From Marinomonas sp. UCMA 3892 (GTDB lineage: Bacteria; Pseudomonadota; Gammaproteobacteria; Pseudomonadales; Marinomonadaceae), in the NCBI RefSeq assembly GCF_012726345.1, contig NZ_PTXN01000012.1, forward strand, positions 1-64,000: a stretch of 64,000 nt of DNA, written 5' to 3'. This document shows positions 48,506 through 57,380 of this stretch, one piece after another; position 1 is the first letter of the stretch, and every line of letters begins with the position of its first letter. The position numbers were made by a program, and so were the translations under genes. The notes beneath the pieces are model-generated. The model did no database searches. It was not told the origin of the DNA and saw only the letters and a program-made list of their open reading frames with translations.

Positions 48506-49609
48506 ATGGCGACGATAAAACTAACAAACGTCATCAAACGGTTTCATGACATTGAGACAATTCATGGCGTCAATTTAGATCTTCAAGACGGTGAATTTGT
48601 GGTCTTTGTAGGTCCTTCTGGTTGCGGCAAATCCACCCTACTACGCTTAATTGCCGGTCTAGAAGAAATCACAGATGGTAAGCTAGAAATCAATGGCACT
48701 AACATGAACGACGTAGCCCCCGCTGACCGCGGAGTCGCTATGGTATTTCAATCCTATGCGCTGTACCCACATATGACGGTGGAAGAGAATATGAGTTTTG
48801 GCTTACGCATGAACGGGGTTGATCCAGAGAAGATCAAAGCGCAAGTCAGCAATGCGGCGAATATTCTTCAATTGAATGAATTGCTGGACCGCAAACCTAA
48901 ACAACTCTCAGGCGGCCAGCGTCAGCGTGTGGCGATTGGACGTGCCATCGTACGTCAGCCAGAAGTATTCCTATTTGATGAACCCCTTTCTAACTTAGAT
49001 GCCGAACTGCGTGTCGACATGCGTATTCAAATTGCACAGCTGCATAATCGTTTAAAAGCCACCATGATTTATGTAACACATGATCAGGTAGAAGCCATGA
49101 CCTTGGCCGATAAAATCGTGGTATTACGGGCTGGCAATGTTGAACAAGTTGGTTCACCACTAGAGCTCTATCACAACCCAGCTAACGAATTTGTCGCTGG
49201 TTTCATCGGCTCACCCAAAATGAACTTCTTGGAAGGCAAAGTTATCAGTATTGATAATAAAGATCTGGCCGTTATCGATGTATATGGTCAACGTATTGAA
49301 CTAGAAGTCGATGGCACCAAAGTATCCGTAAACGAGACAGTCAAACTCGGCATTCGACCAGAACACATCAAAGAAAACACAGAAGATGCTGACCTAACGA
49401 TTGATCTAGAGATTGACGTAGCGGAACACCTTGGTGGCCTCACCTACCTTTATGGCCAATTCCAAGGCAGCAAGTTAACGATAGAAGTCAGTGGCGCAAA
49501 TCTAACCCGTAATGGCGAAAAGGTTACCGTTGGCATCAAAAAAGAAGATTGCTATTTATTTAATGGCAACGAGGAAGCCTTGATAAGTCGCCCCGTACCT
49601 GCCCGTTAA
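48506..49609 (+). CDS. Sugar ABC transporter ATPase (UgpC/MsmK/MalK type)
   Basis: A 367-residue ATPase with Walker A VGPSGCGKST, Q loop, LSGGQRQRVAIGRAI, Walker B VFLFDEPLSNLD and the C-terminal TOBE/OB regulatory domain (GIRPEHIKEN). It should energise the LacF/LacG-type permeases of this locus. The ATG at 48506 follows AGGAAAG, 17 bases after the regulator stop, so the two form an operon. Confidence 0.93.
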   Translation: MATIKLTNVIKRFHDIETIHGVNLDLQDGEFVVFVGPSGCGKSTLLRLIAGLEEITDGKLEINGTNMNDVAPADRGVAMVFQSYALYPHMTVEENMSFGLRMNGVDPEKIKAQVSNAANILQLNELLDRKPKQLSGGQRQRVAIGRAIVRQPEVFLFDEPLSNLDAELRVDMRIQIAQLHNRLKATMIYVTHDQVEAMTLADKIVVLRAGNVEQVGSPLELYHNPANEFVAGFIGSPKMNFLEGKVISIDNKDLAVIDVYGQRIELEVDGTKVSVNETVKLGIRPEHIKENTEDADLTIDLEIDVAEHLGGLTYLYGQFQGSKLTIEVSGANLTRNGEKVTVGIKKEDCYLFNGNEEALISRPVPAR

Positions 49610-49620
49610 ATAGAGCCAAG

Positions 49621-49656
49621 AACGAAACAGCTTATATGGATGTAAGCTGTTTCGTT
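49621..49656 (+). terminator. Bidirectional hairpin between the ATPase and LysR-type genes
   Basis: A perfect 14-bp stem (AACGAAACAGCTTA with its complement) around an 8-base loop starts 12 bases after the ATPase stop. Only TTTG follows on the plus strand and CTTGG-type sequence on the minus, so it lacks a strong T-run. It includes the last codons of the convergent LysR-type gene. Confidence 0.6.
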
Positions 49657-50579
49657 TGAATCTCGCGATTTACATTTACGTCCTGTGCAAAATAATGCAG
49701 CAAGCTGTCCAAGAAAACGCGCACCGCGGGAGTCATACTTTTTCGATACGAATAAACGGCTTGGACAATACTGACATTGGTCGTCCAACTAGGTAAAACG
49801 TGTAATAAGTTTCCTTTCGCTAGATCGTCACTGGCTACTATTTCTGGTATCAGCCCCACTCCAACACCTTGAACAGCCGACTTCAGTTGCAGCCAGCGAT
49901 TTAAACACACTAACCTAGGATGATGCGGCACCGAACACACGGCACCATCAGGACCAAGTAGCTCCCATTGATAAAGTGTACCATCTTGCCTGCCTGCCAT
50001 TTCTGTCAAAGTCGGCATTTTGGTTAGTTGGCTTGGGTGTGTTGGCATTCCATATTCTTTAATAAAATCAGGACTTGCCACCAAAATCATTTTGCTCGTT
50101 GCCAATTTTTTTGAAACGATACCCGCCTCTTGGGCTAAATCGCCACGAGTACGCAACACAATATCCACTCGCTCTTCTAGAATTTGAACCTCCCTATCGG
50201 TCACATCCAAATGAACAGAGACCTGAGGGAAACTTTTCATAAACTCTGGCAGAAAAAATGTGAAATGGTGCTGAGCTAATAGCACAGGACAACTGACACG
50301 CACGACACCGGAAGGAACCGATTGCAATAAAGCCACAGACTCGTATGCAGACTGCCCTTCAGCCACCATATTAATGGCGCCTTCATACAATTGCACACCG
50401 GCATCCGTTAGAGAAAATTGTCGACTATTACGGTGTATCAATTGAATACCTAAGCGCTCTTCCAATTGAGCAACTCGTCGACTCAACAGAGATTTGGTAA
50501 TACCTGACACTCGCTCGGCAGCCGTGTAACCGCCATGTTCAGCGGTCAGATAAAAATAGTAGATATCGTTAAAGTCCAT
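49632..50579 (-). CDS. LysR family transcriptional regulator
   Basis: A 315-residue LysR-type regulator: N-terminal helix-turn-helix (DIYYFYLTAEHGGYTAAERV, SLLSRRVAQLEERLGIQLIH) and a substrate-binding domain of the CrgA/AaeR-like subgroup (VRVSCPVLLAQHHF). It lies 35 bases after the emrB-like gene in the same direction and probably regulates that efflux operon. The ligand is unknown. Confidence 0.88.
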   Translation of the reverse strand: MDFNDIYYFYLTAEHGGYTAAERVSGITKSLLSRRVAQLEERLGIQLIHRNSRQFSLTDAGVQLYEGAINMVAEGQSAYESVALLQSVPSGVVRVSCPVLLAQHHFTFFLPEFMKSFPQVSVHLDVTDREVQILEERVDIVLRTRGDLAQEAGIVSKKLATSKMILVASPDFIKEYGMPTHPSQLTKMPTLTEMAGRQDGTLYQWELLGPDGAVCSVPHHPRLVCLNRWLQLKSAVQGVGVGLIPEIVASDDLAKGNLLHVLPSWTTNVSIVQAVYSYRKSMTPAVRVFLDSLLHYFAQDVNVNREIQTKQLTSI

Positions 50580-50614
50580 AGCTCAGTTAACAATCCAGTA
50601 AAAGCGAGAAAGAT

Positions 50615-52180
50615 TTAGTTTAAACGCTTTTGCTTAGCCATCACAATCGCACCGATTAAGCCCACCACCATCAGCAGAAAGAAATAATCAATTCCAGATA
50701 ACAACACCGCGTTTTGCTTAACATGCTGCGAAATCCACCCCATCGCTGCATTATTCGCAAAGCTCGAACTAACTTGCGGACCATAAGCATTGGCCACCTG
50801 TTTGAGAGTAGCCATAAAAATAGGGTCATTACTGGCCACATGCTGATTTAAAATACTGTAGTGCACCGTACTACGCCATTGTAAACCAATAGTCGCCAAT
50901 GAAATCCCTAACGCCATACTCATTTGTGACAACATGTTTTTGACCTGCTGGGCATGAGAAAACATAGTCTCGTCATGCTGAAGCTCGGTGAACGCTTTGG
51001 ATGCCACCGTCCCCTGCACTAATACAGTAAAAAACATAAACGCGCATAAAGACGGAACGATATAACTTTGCAGACTGGCATTTGGCGTCAACCTAGTCAT
51101 CAAAAACCCATACAAAGCCAAAGAAAGAAAGCCGACCACATAGAACTTTTTCCCGTGAGGTTTTTTGGGAAGTACCAGCATTACCAAGAAAAGAGAGACA
51201 ACAGCAAAGCCTTGCCCAAGCGCATACCAGTTCCCAATCGTTCCCCAACCGATTCCCAAACCATTAGACAAAATTTGTGGAATTAAATAGTTATTGGAGC
51301 CCATGATTAAATAGCATACGAAAAACAACAGCACGCCTCTTCGATAAAGCGGACTACCGAAAATGGATTTCATAGACAAGAGCGGACTATTTTCATGATG
51401 ACGAACCATACTGCGCAAAAAATAATACAAACTGGTGAGCCCGAGCAATATAAAAACGCTAACCAGCATTGTGTTACTAAAAAAGTCGTATTTAACGTGT
51501 TGAAAACCATACAGCATCAAGAATGAGCCAGCCGCTAACGCCATTAAAATGAATGGATGACTTTGACTACGAGTTTCATTTTCAGGCGGTATTCCCGGCA
51601 AACAAAAAGCACCAGAAATAGCGGCCAACAAGGACACAAACATCAGAACAAGGAACAGTCCATGCCAAGAACTGTCAAGAAACAAATGCGCCGCTAAAAA
51701 AGGCGATACAGCCATGCCAATGGTAAGCCCATAAGCATAGGCTTTTATCCCACTCAAACGCAGTGGACTGGGTGGGAACAAATTAATAATCAAGCGCGCT
51801 CCCGTCATAAAAGAAGCGCCGCCAAATCCCATGATTACATACGCGGTTAAAAAGCCATTAAACGTAGAACAGTTATAACCAACAAGACAACCAATACAAA
51901 ATATAAAGATTGACCCAAGCATGTAATATTTCCATCCTATGCGCTCAACAAGCCATCGTTGCTTAGAAATGGTGACGACAGCCACACAAGCATAAGCCGC
52001 TGTAACTAAACTGTATTCCTGAGGAGAAACACCAAGCTCGCCCATTAGTGGCGCCGCCGAGAACACGACCATGCCAGTCTGCATAAAGTTCAGCAGCATC
52101 AGTAAGAAAATAGTCGCCAACATTAGCCATTCATGAGAAGGCGCAGGCACAAGTTTGTGTTGTGTGATTCGTCTAATCAT
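50615..52180 (-). CDS. EmrB-like MFS efflux permease (DHA2)
   Basis: A 521-residue membrane protein with about 14 hydrophobic helices, paired with an EmrA-type adaptor two bases upstream. It is a divergent DHA2 member: helix 1 reads FLLMLLNFMQTGMVVFSAAP instead of the usual LDxTIVNVALP, and motif A is weak (KQRWLVERIGWKYYM). It may export aromatic acids or drugs through a tripartite complex with EmrA and an outer-membrane channel. No TolC gene lies here. Confidence 0.83.
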   Translation of the reverse strand: MIRRITQHKLVPAPSHEWLMLATIFLLMLLNFMQTGMVVFSAAPLMGELGVSPQEYSLVTAAYACVAVVTISKQRWLVERIGWKYYMLGSIFIFCIGCLVGYNCSTFNGFLTAYVIMGFGGASFMTGARLIINLFPPSPLRLSGIKAYAYGLTIGMAVSPFLAAHLFLDSSWHGLFLVLMFVSLLAAISGAFCLPGIPPENETRSQSHPFILMALAAGSFLMLYGFQHVKYDFFSNTMLVSVFILLGLTSLYYFLRSMVRHHENSPLLSMKSIFGSPLYRRGVLLFFVCYLIMGSNNYLIPQILSNGLGIGWGTIGNWYALGQGFAVVSLFLVMLVLPKKPHGKKFYVVGFLSLALYGFLMTRLTPNASLQSYIVPSLCAFMFFTVLVQGTVASKAFTELQHDETMFSHAQQVKNMLSQMSMALGISLATIGLQWRSTVHYSILNQHVASNDPIFMATLKQVANAYGPQVSSSFANNAAMGWISQHVKQNAVLLSGIDYFFLLMVVGLIGAIVMAKQKRLN

Positions 52181-52182
52181 AT

Positions 52183-53325
52183 CTACATACTTTCTTTGAT
52201 AATTTTCTGAATAATCACATCCACTTTTGCATCATTATGATCGAACACCTTAGTTCGCCACGGCGCTTTAGTATCGGCCAGCGGCGTCAGTGTTGACTCT
52301 CCAGCATTATGAGTATCGACCGCCACACTCATAGAAAGACCTGGTCGTAAAGGGTGTGCGGCCAATGTCTCTGGATCTAAGACGATTCGCACGGGCACTC
52401 GTTGCACTACTTTAATCCAGTTACCAGTGGCATTAGACGCAGGCAATAATGAAAACGCGCTGCCTGTTCCTGGCTCTATACCTTTGACGGTGCCTTTGTA
52501 AATGACATTGGAACCATAGACATCGGACGTTAATGTGACCGCCTGCCCTGCTCGCAAGTTACCTAACTGGGTTTCTTTAAAGTTTGCGGTCACCCAAACA
52601 TTTTTTAAGGATATAACTGACATCAAGGCGTTGCCTGCTGAGACATGCTGACCGACCTGCACACTACGTTGAGCGATATAACCATCAGCTGGGGACAAAA
52701 TTTGGGTACGGTTAAGTGCTAACCAAGCGGTCTTTAAAGCAGATATGGCCTTTAAAACATCTGGATGAGTTAACACCGTGGTGTTATCGACTTTGGTTTT
52801 ACTGGCTTCATAAGATTTTTGGGCGACATTAAAAGAGGCTTGCGCACTGGTTAAAGTGCTTTCAAAATGGCTCAGATCTTCATTCGATATAAGGTTATTT
52901 TTTTTCAAATTTACACGACGCTTATAATCCTGCTGTGCTTTTTCTAGCGCAATGCGTGCCAGTTCAACACTGGCTTTTTGCTGCTCTAAACCCGCAAAAT
53001 CATTACGAACAGCACGAATAGTACTCGCGAGATTCGCCTCAGCTTGCTCTAATGCCAACTTGGCATCAACAGGATTCACCTGTACTAATAAGTCCGACTC
53101 GTGCACGGAGCTGGTGTTATCAACCATAATATCAGTCACTGTGCCTGATATCTGAGACATCACATTAATCACATTCCCTGAGACATAAGCATCTTCTGTT
53201 TTTTCGTAATATCGTCCTATATTTGCCCACCAAATATAAATTGCAATACAAGCGACAATGGCGCTTAAAATTAACACAAAAACGGTGCGCTTTTTCTTTA
53301 GTGAGTTGAGGTCTAACTCTGACAT
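52183..53325 (-). CDS. EmrA/HlyD-type membrane fusion protein
   Basis: A 380-residue periplasmic adaptor with one N-terminal transmembrane helix (about 13-33), split lipoyl/biotinyl domain (YVSGNVINVMSQISGTVTDI and ILSPADGYIAQRSVQVGQHV), a helical coiled-coil hairpin (about 90-185) and a beta-barrel with VWVTANFKETQLGNLRAGQA, the EmrA signature. First gene of the emrA-emrB-lysR-type operon. Confidence 0.93.
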   Translation of the reverse strand: MSELDLNSLKKKRTVFVLILSAIVACIAIYIWWANIGRYYEKTEDAYVSGNVINVMSQISGTVTDIMVDNTSSVHESDLLVQVNPVDAKLALEQAEANLASTIRAVRNDFAGLEQQKASVELARIALEKAQQDYKRRVNLKKNNLISNEDLSHFESTLTSAQASFNVAQKSYEASKTKVDNTTVLTHPDVLKAISALKTAWLALNRTQILSPADGYIAQRSVQVGQHVSAGNALMSVISLKNVWVTANFKETQLGNLRAGQAVTLTSDVYGSNVIYKGTVKGIEPGTGSAFSLLPASNATGNWIKVVQRVPVRIVLDPETLAAHPLRPGLSMSVAVDTHNAGESTLTPLADTKAPWRTKVFDHNDAKVDVIIQKIIKESM

Positions 53326-53643
53326 ATATTGGTGCCTTTTACTCTACAGAATCATTTAATGAAGGGGTCAATGAGGCTAGGATAAGGCGATGACAGAGCA
53401 AGAACAACGGCAAAAAACAGGATCAATCATCCTAAATATAGAACAATTATAAACAGCAAACCTTTCCTCATTTCTTACCTTAATATTGTGAAAAGAGTGG
53501 ATTTTCAGCGATTGATAGCTGTTGCAAATATAAATTTTTATTATTTTTAGAAGAAATATTTTTGAAAGGACAGAAAGACAAAGCGCGTAGAGACAAAGAA
53601 AACGCAAGTGAACTAGTATCCACTTGCACGTTTATTGGTTAAC
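53326..53643. other. Intergenic region upstream of the efflux operon
   Basis: About 320 AT-rich bases that should hold the minus-strand promoter of the EmrA-type gene and the terminator of the hydrolase gene (53604-53627). No conserved small frame with a ribosome site, RNA gene or mobile end was recognised. Confidence 0.5.
53604..53627 (-). terminator. Terminator of the hydrolase gene
   Basis: A GCAAGTG/CACTTGC stem with a 10-base loop is followed on the minus strand by GTTTTCTTT, 17 bases beyond the hydrolase stop. Confidence 0.65.
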
Positions 53644-54354
53644 TCAAATAAATTCGTTCAAGAAGTTTTCCAAATAACTATAAGCACGCTGTGCAGTTAG
53701 TGGATTATATTGACTTCCATGATCTGGATTATCAGCACTTGGTAACATAAATGAGTGCATAGTGTTACTGAAGTCAACAAATTGAAAATCCATTCCCAAC
53801 CCAGCCCAATAGTGTTTAGCTTCTTGAGCATCCTCGTCCATCACCAGTGGGTCTTGATAGCCATTTAAAACCATGATTTTGGCTTTTGTGTTGGCTTTTT
53901 CTTCTGACTGAGCACGGAAAAAACTCATCAAGCCATGAAAACTCACCGCTCCAGCACTGCTTTCAAGATGCAGACCTGCTTCCAAAGCCAATCGACCACC
54001 TAGACAAAAACCAATATGCACGATGGTTTTACCATGAATAGCATCACAAGCTGATTGTGTTAGCTCATTTTGTAACTCGTGCAATGGGTCGGCCTCTGCG
54101 ACCAAGGCCCCCATTTTGGCACGCTTCTGCTCCATCTCTACTGGATTCTGATCTATACCATACAAATCAAGCGCTGTTACTGAAAAACCTAGTGATGCAA
54201 TATGATCTGCAATACCCTTTTCAAAATCTGTCAATCCAGAAAACGTTGGCCAAATAACCACCTGAATATGGCTTTTGTCTGAACTTAGCCCATCCACCTG
54301 GTAATGCATACGTTTCACTCTGTCTTTAAATATTGCTTCAAATGACTGGTCCAT
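53644..54354 (-). CDS. Dienelactone hydrolase family protein
   Basis: A 236-residue alpha/beta hydrolase. The nucleophile elbow reads GFCLGGRLAL (Cys, about residue 119), as in dienelactone hydrolases, with NGYQDPLVMDEDAQEAKHYW carrying the acid and MHSFMLP the His. No signal peptide. The ATG at 54354 has AAGGGG upstream; the 34-residue longer frame has none. The substrate is unknown, and no aromatic-degradation genes lie beside it. Confidence 0.85.
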   Translation of the reverse strand: MDQSFEAIFKDRVKRMHYQVDGLSSDKSHIQVVIWPTFSGLTDFEKGIADHIASLGFSVTALDLYGIDQNPVEMEQKRAKMGALVAEADPLHELQNELTQSACDAIHGKTIVHIGFCLGGRLALEAGLHLESSAGAVSFHGLMSFFRAQSEEKANTKAKIMVLNGYQDPLVMDEDAQEAKHYWAGLGMDFQFVDFSNTMHSFMLPSADNPDHGSQYNPLTAQRAYSYLENFLNEFI

Positions 54355-54481
54355 TGGCAACCCCTTAAAGAATTTATAAGTAATGTTTATCCAGTGTAAC
54401 CAGCAAAATAGAATGAAATCAATCGAACGCTTCCTGAGTTCCTTGTTTAATATCATTTAGGGACTGTATGGCCTACTAAAA

Positions 54482-55729
54482 TCATAGGTTTTCTAGCGCC
54501 AATAGGTCACTTATTTTTTGTCTTTTCCTGATCAAACGAAATTGACCTTCATCAATCATAATCTCAGGAGCAAGCGGACGGCTGTTGTAGTTTGAAGACA
54601 TTGATGCGCCATATCCACCAGCATCGTTAAATACCAACAAATCCCCAACCCTTGGGTTATCTAATATCTGATGACAAATCACGCCATTGCCATTTTGTGT
54701 AAAGACATCCCCAGATTCACATAAAGGCCCTGCCACTGCATATTCAAGAGCATTAGATATTGACTCTAAACCCTGCTGATTCGAGTGTTGATGAACCACC
54801 TCTATTTTATGATAACTTCCATACATGCTAGGTCTTATTAGGTCATTAAAACCAGCATCAACTAAAACAAAATTATGCTCCGCTGTTGATTTCAAACAAT
54901 GCACTTCTGCCAACAAAGCACCAGCATTACCGACCAAATAGCGCCCCGGCTCTACTTCTAATTTCACACTATGACCTAAATGACTTTCTATCTCTTTACG
55001 TGCATCATTCCATAAGCGAAAAAATGCCTTGGCATCCAATTCTTCATCATCACTTAAATAAGGAACAGGCAGACCACCTCCAGTAGAGATAGCGCGTATA
55101 TCCACATTAGCCAACTTCACTATTTCCACCATAGCTTGGCAGGCTTGTGACAGGTGTTCGAAATCTGAGCCTGAACCAATGTGCATATGAATACCAATTA
55201 AGTCCAAGCCATATTGCTGAATTAAAGCAACAGCGCGAGGCAAGTCTTCAAGCGTTATACCATGCTTGCTATTTGGCCCACCAGTATTGGTTTTTTCACT
55301 ATGCCCATGGCCAAATCCAGGATTCACACGAATCCAAACTGAATGATGAGGAGCGACTTCTGCAATTCGGTGCAACATATCCATAGAGCCAATATTGACA
55401 GGAATGTCGTGCTGAATAACCAATTCTATTGTTTCACGATCTATCAGATCTGCGGTAAAAACAATGCTGTCAGGATTGTCACTGTTGCTGTAGCCCGCCA
55501 CTAAACTTCTTTCAATTTCTCCAGCAGACACAGCATCAACCATTACACCTTCTTCTCGCATCAATCGTAAAATATGTGTATTTGAGCAGGCTTTTTGCGC
55601 GAAACGGATGACATCAAAATCCCTTAACTGTCTGATCTGATGACGAATGGTTGCCGCATCGTACACCCATGCAGGCGTACCAAATTGCTGGGTTATTTCT
55701 ACTAGTGTATTGGCATTAAAAATAGTCAC
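54482..55729 (-). CDS. lysA: Diaminopimelate decarboxylase
   Basis: A PLP enzyme that makes lysine from meso-diaminopimelate. The 415-residue protein closely follows the E. coli LysA type: IRFAQKACSNTHILRLMRE (PLP Lys in AQKA), RVNPGFGHGHSEKTNTGGPN, GIHMHIGSGSD, VEPGRYLV, CESGDVFTQ (active Cys) and GAYGASMSSNYNSRPL-like GYGASMSSNYNSRPL. Divergent lysR next to it repeats the E. coli lysA-lysR arrangement. Confidence 0.97.
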   Translation of the reverse strand: MTIFNANTLVEITQQFGTPAWVYDAATIRHQIRQLRDFDVIRFAQKACSNTHILRLMREEGVMVDAVSAGEIERSLVAGYSNSDNPDSIVFTADLIDRETIELVIQHDIPVNIGSMDMLHRIAEVAPHHSVWIRVNPGFGHGHSEKTNTGGPNSKHGITLEDLPRAVALIQQYGLDLIGIHMHIGSGSDFEHLSQACQAMVEIVKLANVDIRAISTGGGLPVPYLSDDEELDAKAFFRLWNDARKEIESHLGHSVKLEVEPGRYLVGNAGALLAEVHCLKSTAEHNFVLVDAGFNDLIRPSMYGSYHKIEVVHQHSNQQGLESISNALEYAVAGPLCESGDVFTQNGNGVICHQILDNPRVGDLLVFNDAGGYGASMSSNYNSRPLAPEIMIDEGQFRLIRKRQKISDLLALENL

Positions 55730-55857
55730 TTAGCCTTGCTCCTATAGATTACTCGAATCAATTTTTTAAGTTATTTAAGATGAATCAATCATAGCGTCCG
55801 TCCAAAAATACAAATAATATCTATTTATTCGAATTCTATTCATTTCTGATATGGCTT

Positions 55858-56784
55858 ATGAAACTAACATTCCGACAAATTGAAATATTCAATGCTTTGA
55901 TGACAGCAGAAAGCGTAACCAGCGCCGCCGATATGTTGCATACCTCACAACCAACCATTAGCCGAGAATTGGCCAGACTTGAACAGGTATTAGGGTTCAG
56001 CCTATTCGAACGAGTGCGCGGCCGACTCAAACCCAGTAACGCCGCTTACACGCTTTTTGAAGAAGTAAAACGTTCGTATATTGGCTTAGAACGAATTTGG
56101 TCAACCGTTGAAGATTTACGCACAGATCAGATAGGAAGACTCTCAGTACTAACATTGCCAGCTTTTTCCCAGTCTTTATTACCAGGCGCTTGTCTCAAAT
56201 TTTTAGATATTCACCAGAGGGTTGGGGTTTCTATTGCGGTTCAAGAATCACCATTTTTAGAGCAAAGTTTATCCTACCAGCAATACGATCTTGGTTTGAC
56301 CGAAAATAACGACACGCCTTCCGGTACCACACTTAAGCCTTTACTTAGTGTTGATGAGGTGTGCATTTTGCCAAATGACCATCCACTATTAGCAAAAGAC
56401 ATCATTGATATCCGTGACTTTGAGGGACAAGCTTTTATAAATTTATCACCCACTGATCCTTATCGAATAAAGCTGGATCAGGAACTATATCGGCTTGGTA
56501 TCAATCGTAAAACCGTGATAGAAACACCAACTGCCGCGTCTGTCTGTCAGCTAGTAAGTAAAGGCGCGGGAATTGCCATCATCAATCCACTAACAGCATT
56601 AGACTTTATTGATCATGGTCTGCAAATTCGGCCATTGAATGTGTCTTACCCATTTACCATCAATATACTTTTGCCCCTGCACCGCCCTTTTAATCCTCAC
56701 TTAGACGATTTCATTACGGCTCTGGAAGCAGAAGCAAAAGAAATAAAAACTAAAATCAGTCAATACACGCACGATTCGAGGTAA
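55858..56784 (+). CDS. lysR: LysR, activator of lysA
   Basis: A 308-residue LysR-type regulator that resembles E. coli LysR itself: FRQIEIFNALMTAESVTSAA, LHTSQPTISRELARLEQVLG, LFERVRGRL, QESPFLEQ, DLGLTE, PTAASVCQLVSKGAGIAIIN and PLTALDFI. In E. coli LysR activates lysA when diaminopimelate is high. The 128-base spacer to lysA should hold the shared operator; ATTCGAAT-type symmetry is present near 55829 but the site is not defined. Confidence 0.92.
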   Translation: MKLTFRQIEIFNALMTAESVTSAADMLHTSQPTISRELARLEQVLGFSLFERVRGRLKPSNAAYTLFEEVKRSYIGLERIWSTVEDLRTDQIGRLSVLTLPAFSQSLLPGACLKFLDIHQRVGVSIAVQESPFLEQSLSYQQYDLGLTENNDTPSGTTLKPLLSVDEVCILPNDHPLLAKDIIDIRDFEGQAFINLSPTDPYRIKLDQELYRLGINRKTVIETPTAASVCQLVSKGAGIAIINPLTALDFIDHGLQIRPLNVSYPFTINILLPLHRPFNPHLDDFITALEAEAKEIKTKISQYTHDSR

Positions 56785-56886
56785 AAATGCCTTTTAATAG
56801 ACATAAGTTGTCTGTTAAGTACAAAAGGTTTAACCTGAAACTACAGCTAAACATAGTTATAACCCACTGATATTTAGGAGAAGAGC

Positions 56887-57288
56887 ATGTTATCTGGAAG
56901 CTGTTTATGTAATGGCATTCAATACGAAATAAAAGGCGATCTGGGTGACATAATGCAGTGCCATTGCCAAAAATGTCGCAAAGCTAATGGTTCTGCCTTT
57001 GCCGCCAATGCGGCCATTCCAACCACCGCTTTTACCCTTTTAAAAGGGAAAGAACTACTGGCTGAATACGAATCTACACCTGGTGTTTTCCGTGTCTTTT
57101 GCAAGCAATGCGCGTCACCACTTTATAGCCGACGCCCAAACATGCCAGAACTGCTTCGCCTTCGCATTGGCACACTCGACACAAAAATAGAAGGCAAACC
57201 GTCTTCACATATCTTTGTTGGTTCAAAAGCCGAATGGCATGAAATCTGCGATGATATCCCGCAATACGAAGAACGCCCTGTTGTTTAA
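56887..57288 (+). CDS. GFA (glutathione-dependent formaldehyde-activating enzyme) family protein
   Basis: A 133-residue zinc-binding Mss4-like fold protein. The metal cysteines are seen in GSCLCNGIQYEI, CHCQKCRKANGSAF and FCKQCASPLYSRR. Members with proven function react S-hydroxymethylglutathione with formaldehyde, but most, including this, have no known substrate. It has GGAG upstream and a bidirectional terminator after it. Confidence 0.9.
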   Translation: MLSGSCLCNGIQYEIKGDLGDIMQCHCQKCRKANGSAFAANAAIPTTAFTLLKGKELLAEYESTPGVFRVFCKQCASPLYSRRPNMPELLRLRIGTLDTKIEGKPSSHIFVGSKAEWHEICDDIPQYEERPVV

Positions 57289-57309
57289 TTGCTCAGTATG
57301 ACATCAAAA

Positions 57310-57337
57310 AAAGGCAAGTCGATACAGACTTGCCTTT
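57310..57337 (+). terminator. Bidirectional terminator
   Basis: A perfect 11-bp stem (AAAGGCAAGTC/GACTTGCCTTT) with a 6-base loop has seven A before and T-rich sequence after. It serves the GFA gene and the convergent glucan synthase gene. Confidence 0.88.
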
Positions 57338-57380
57338 ATTATTAGCCAGAAAATATAACTACCTGCTCTATTTATTAAAA

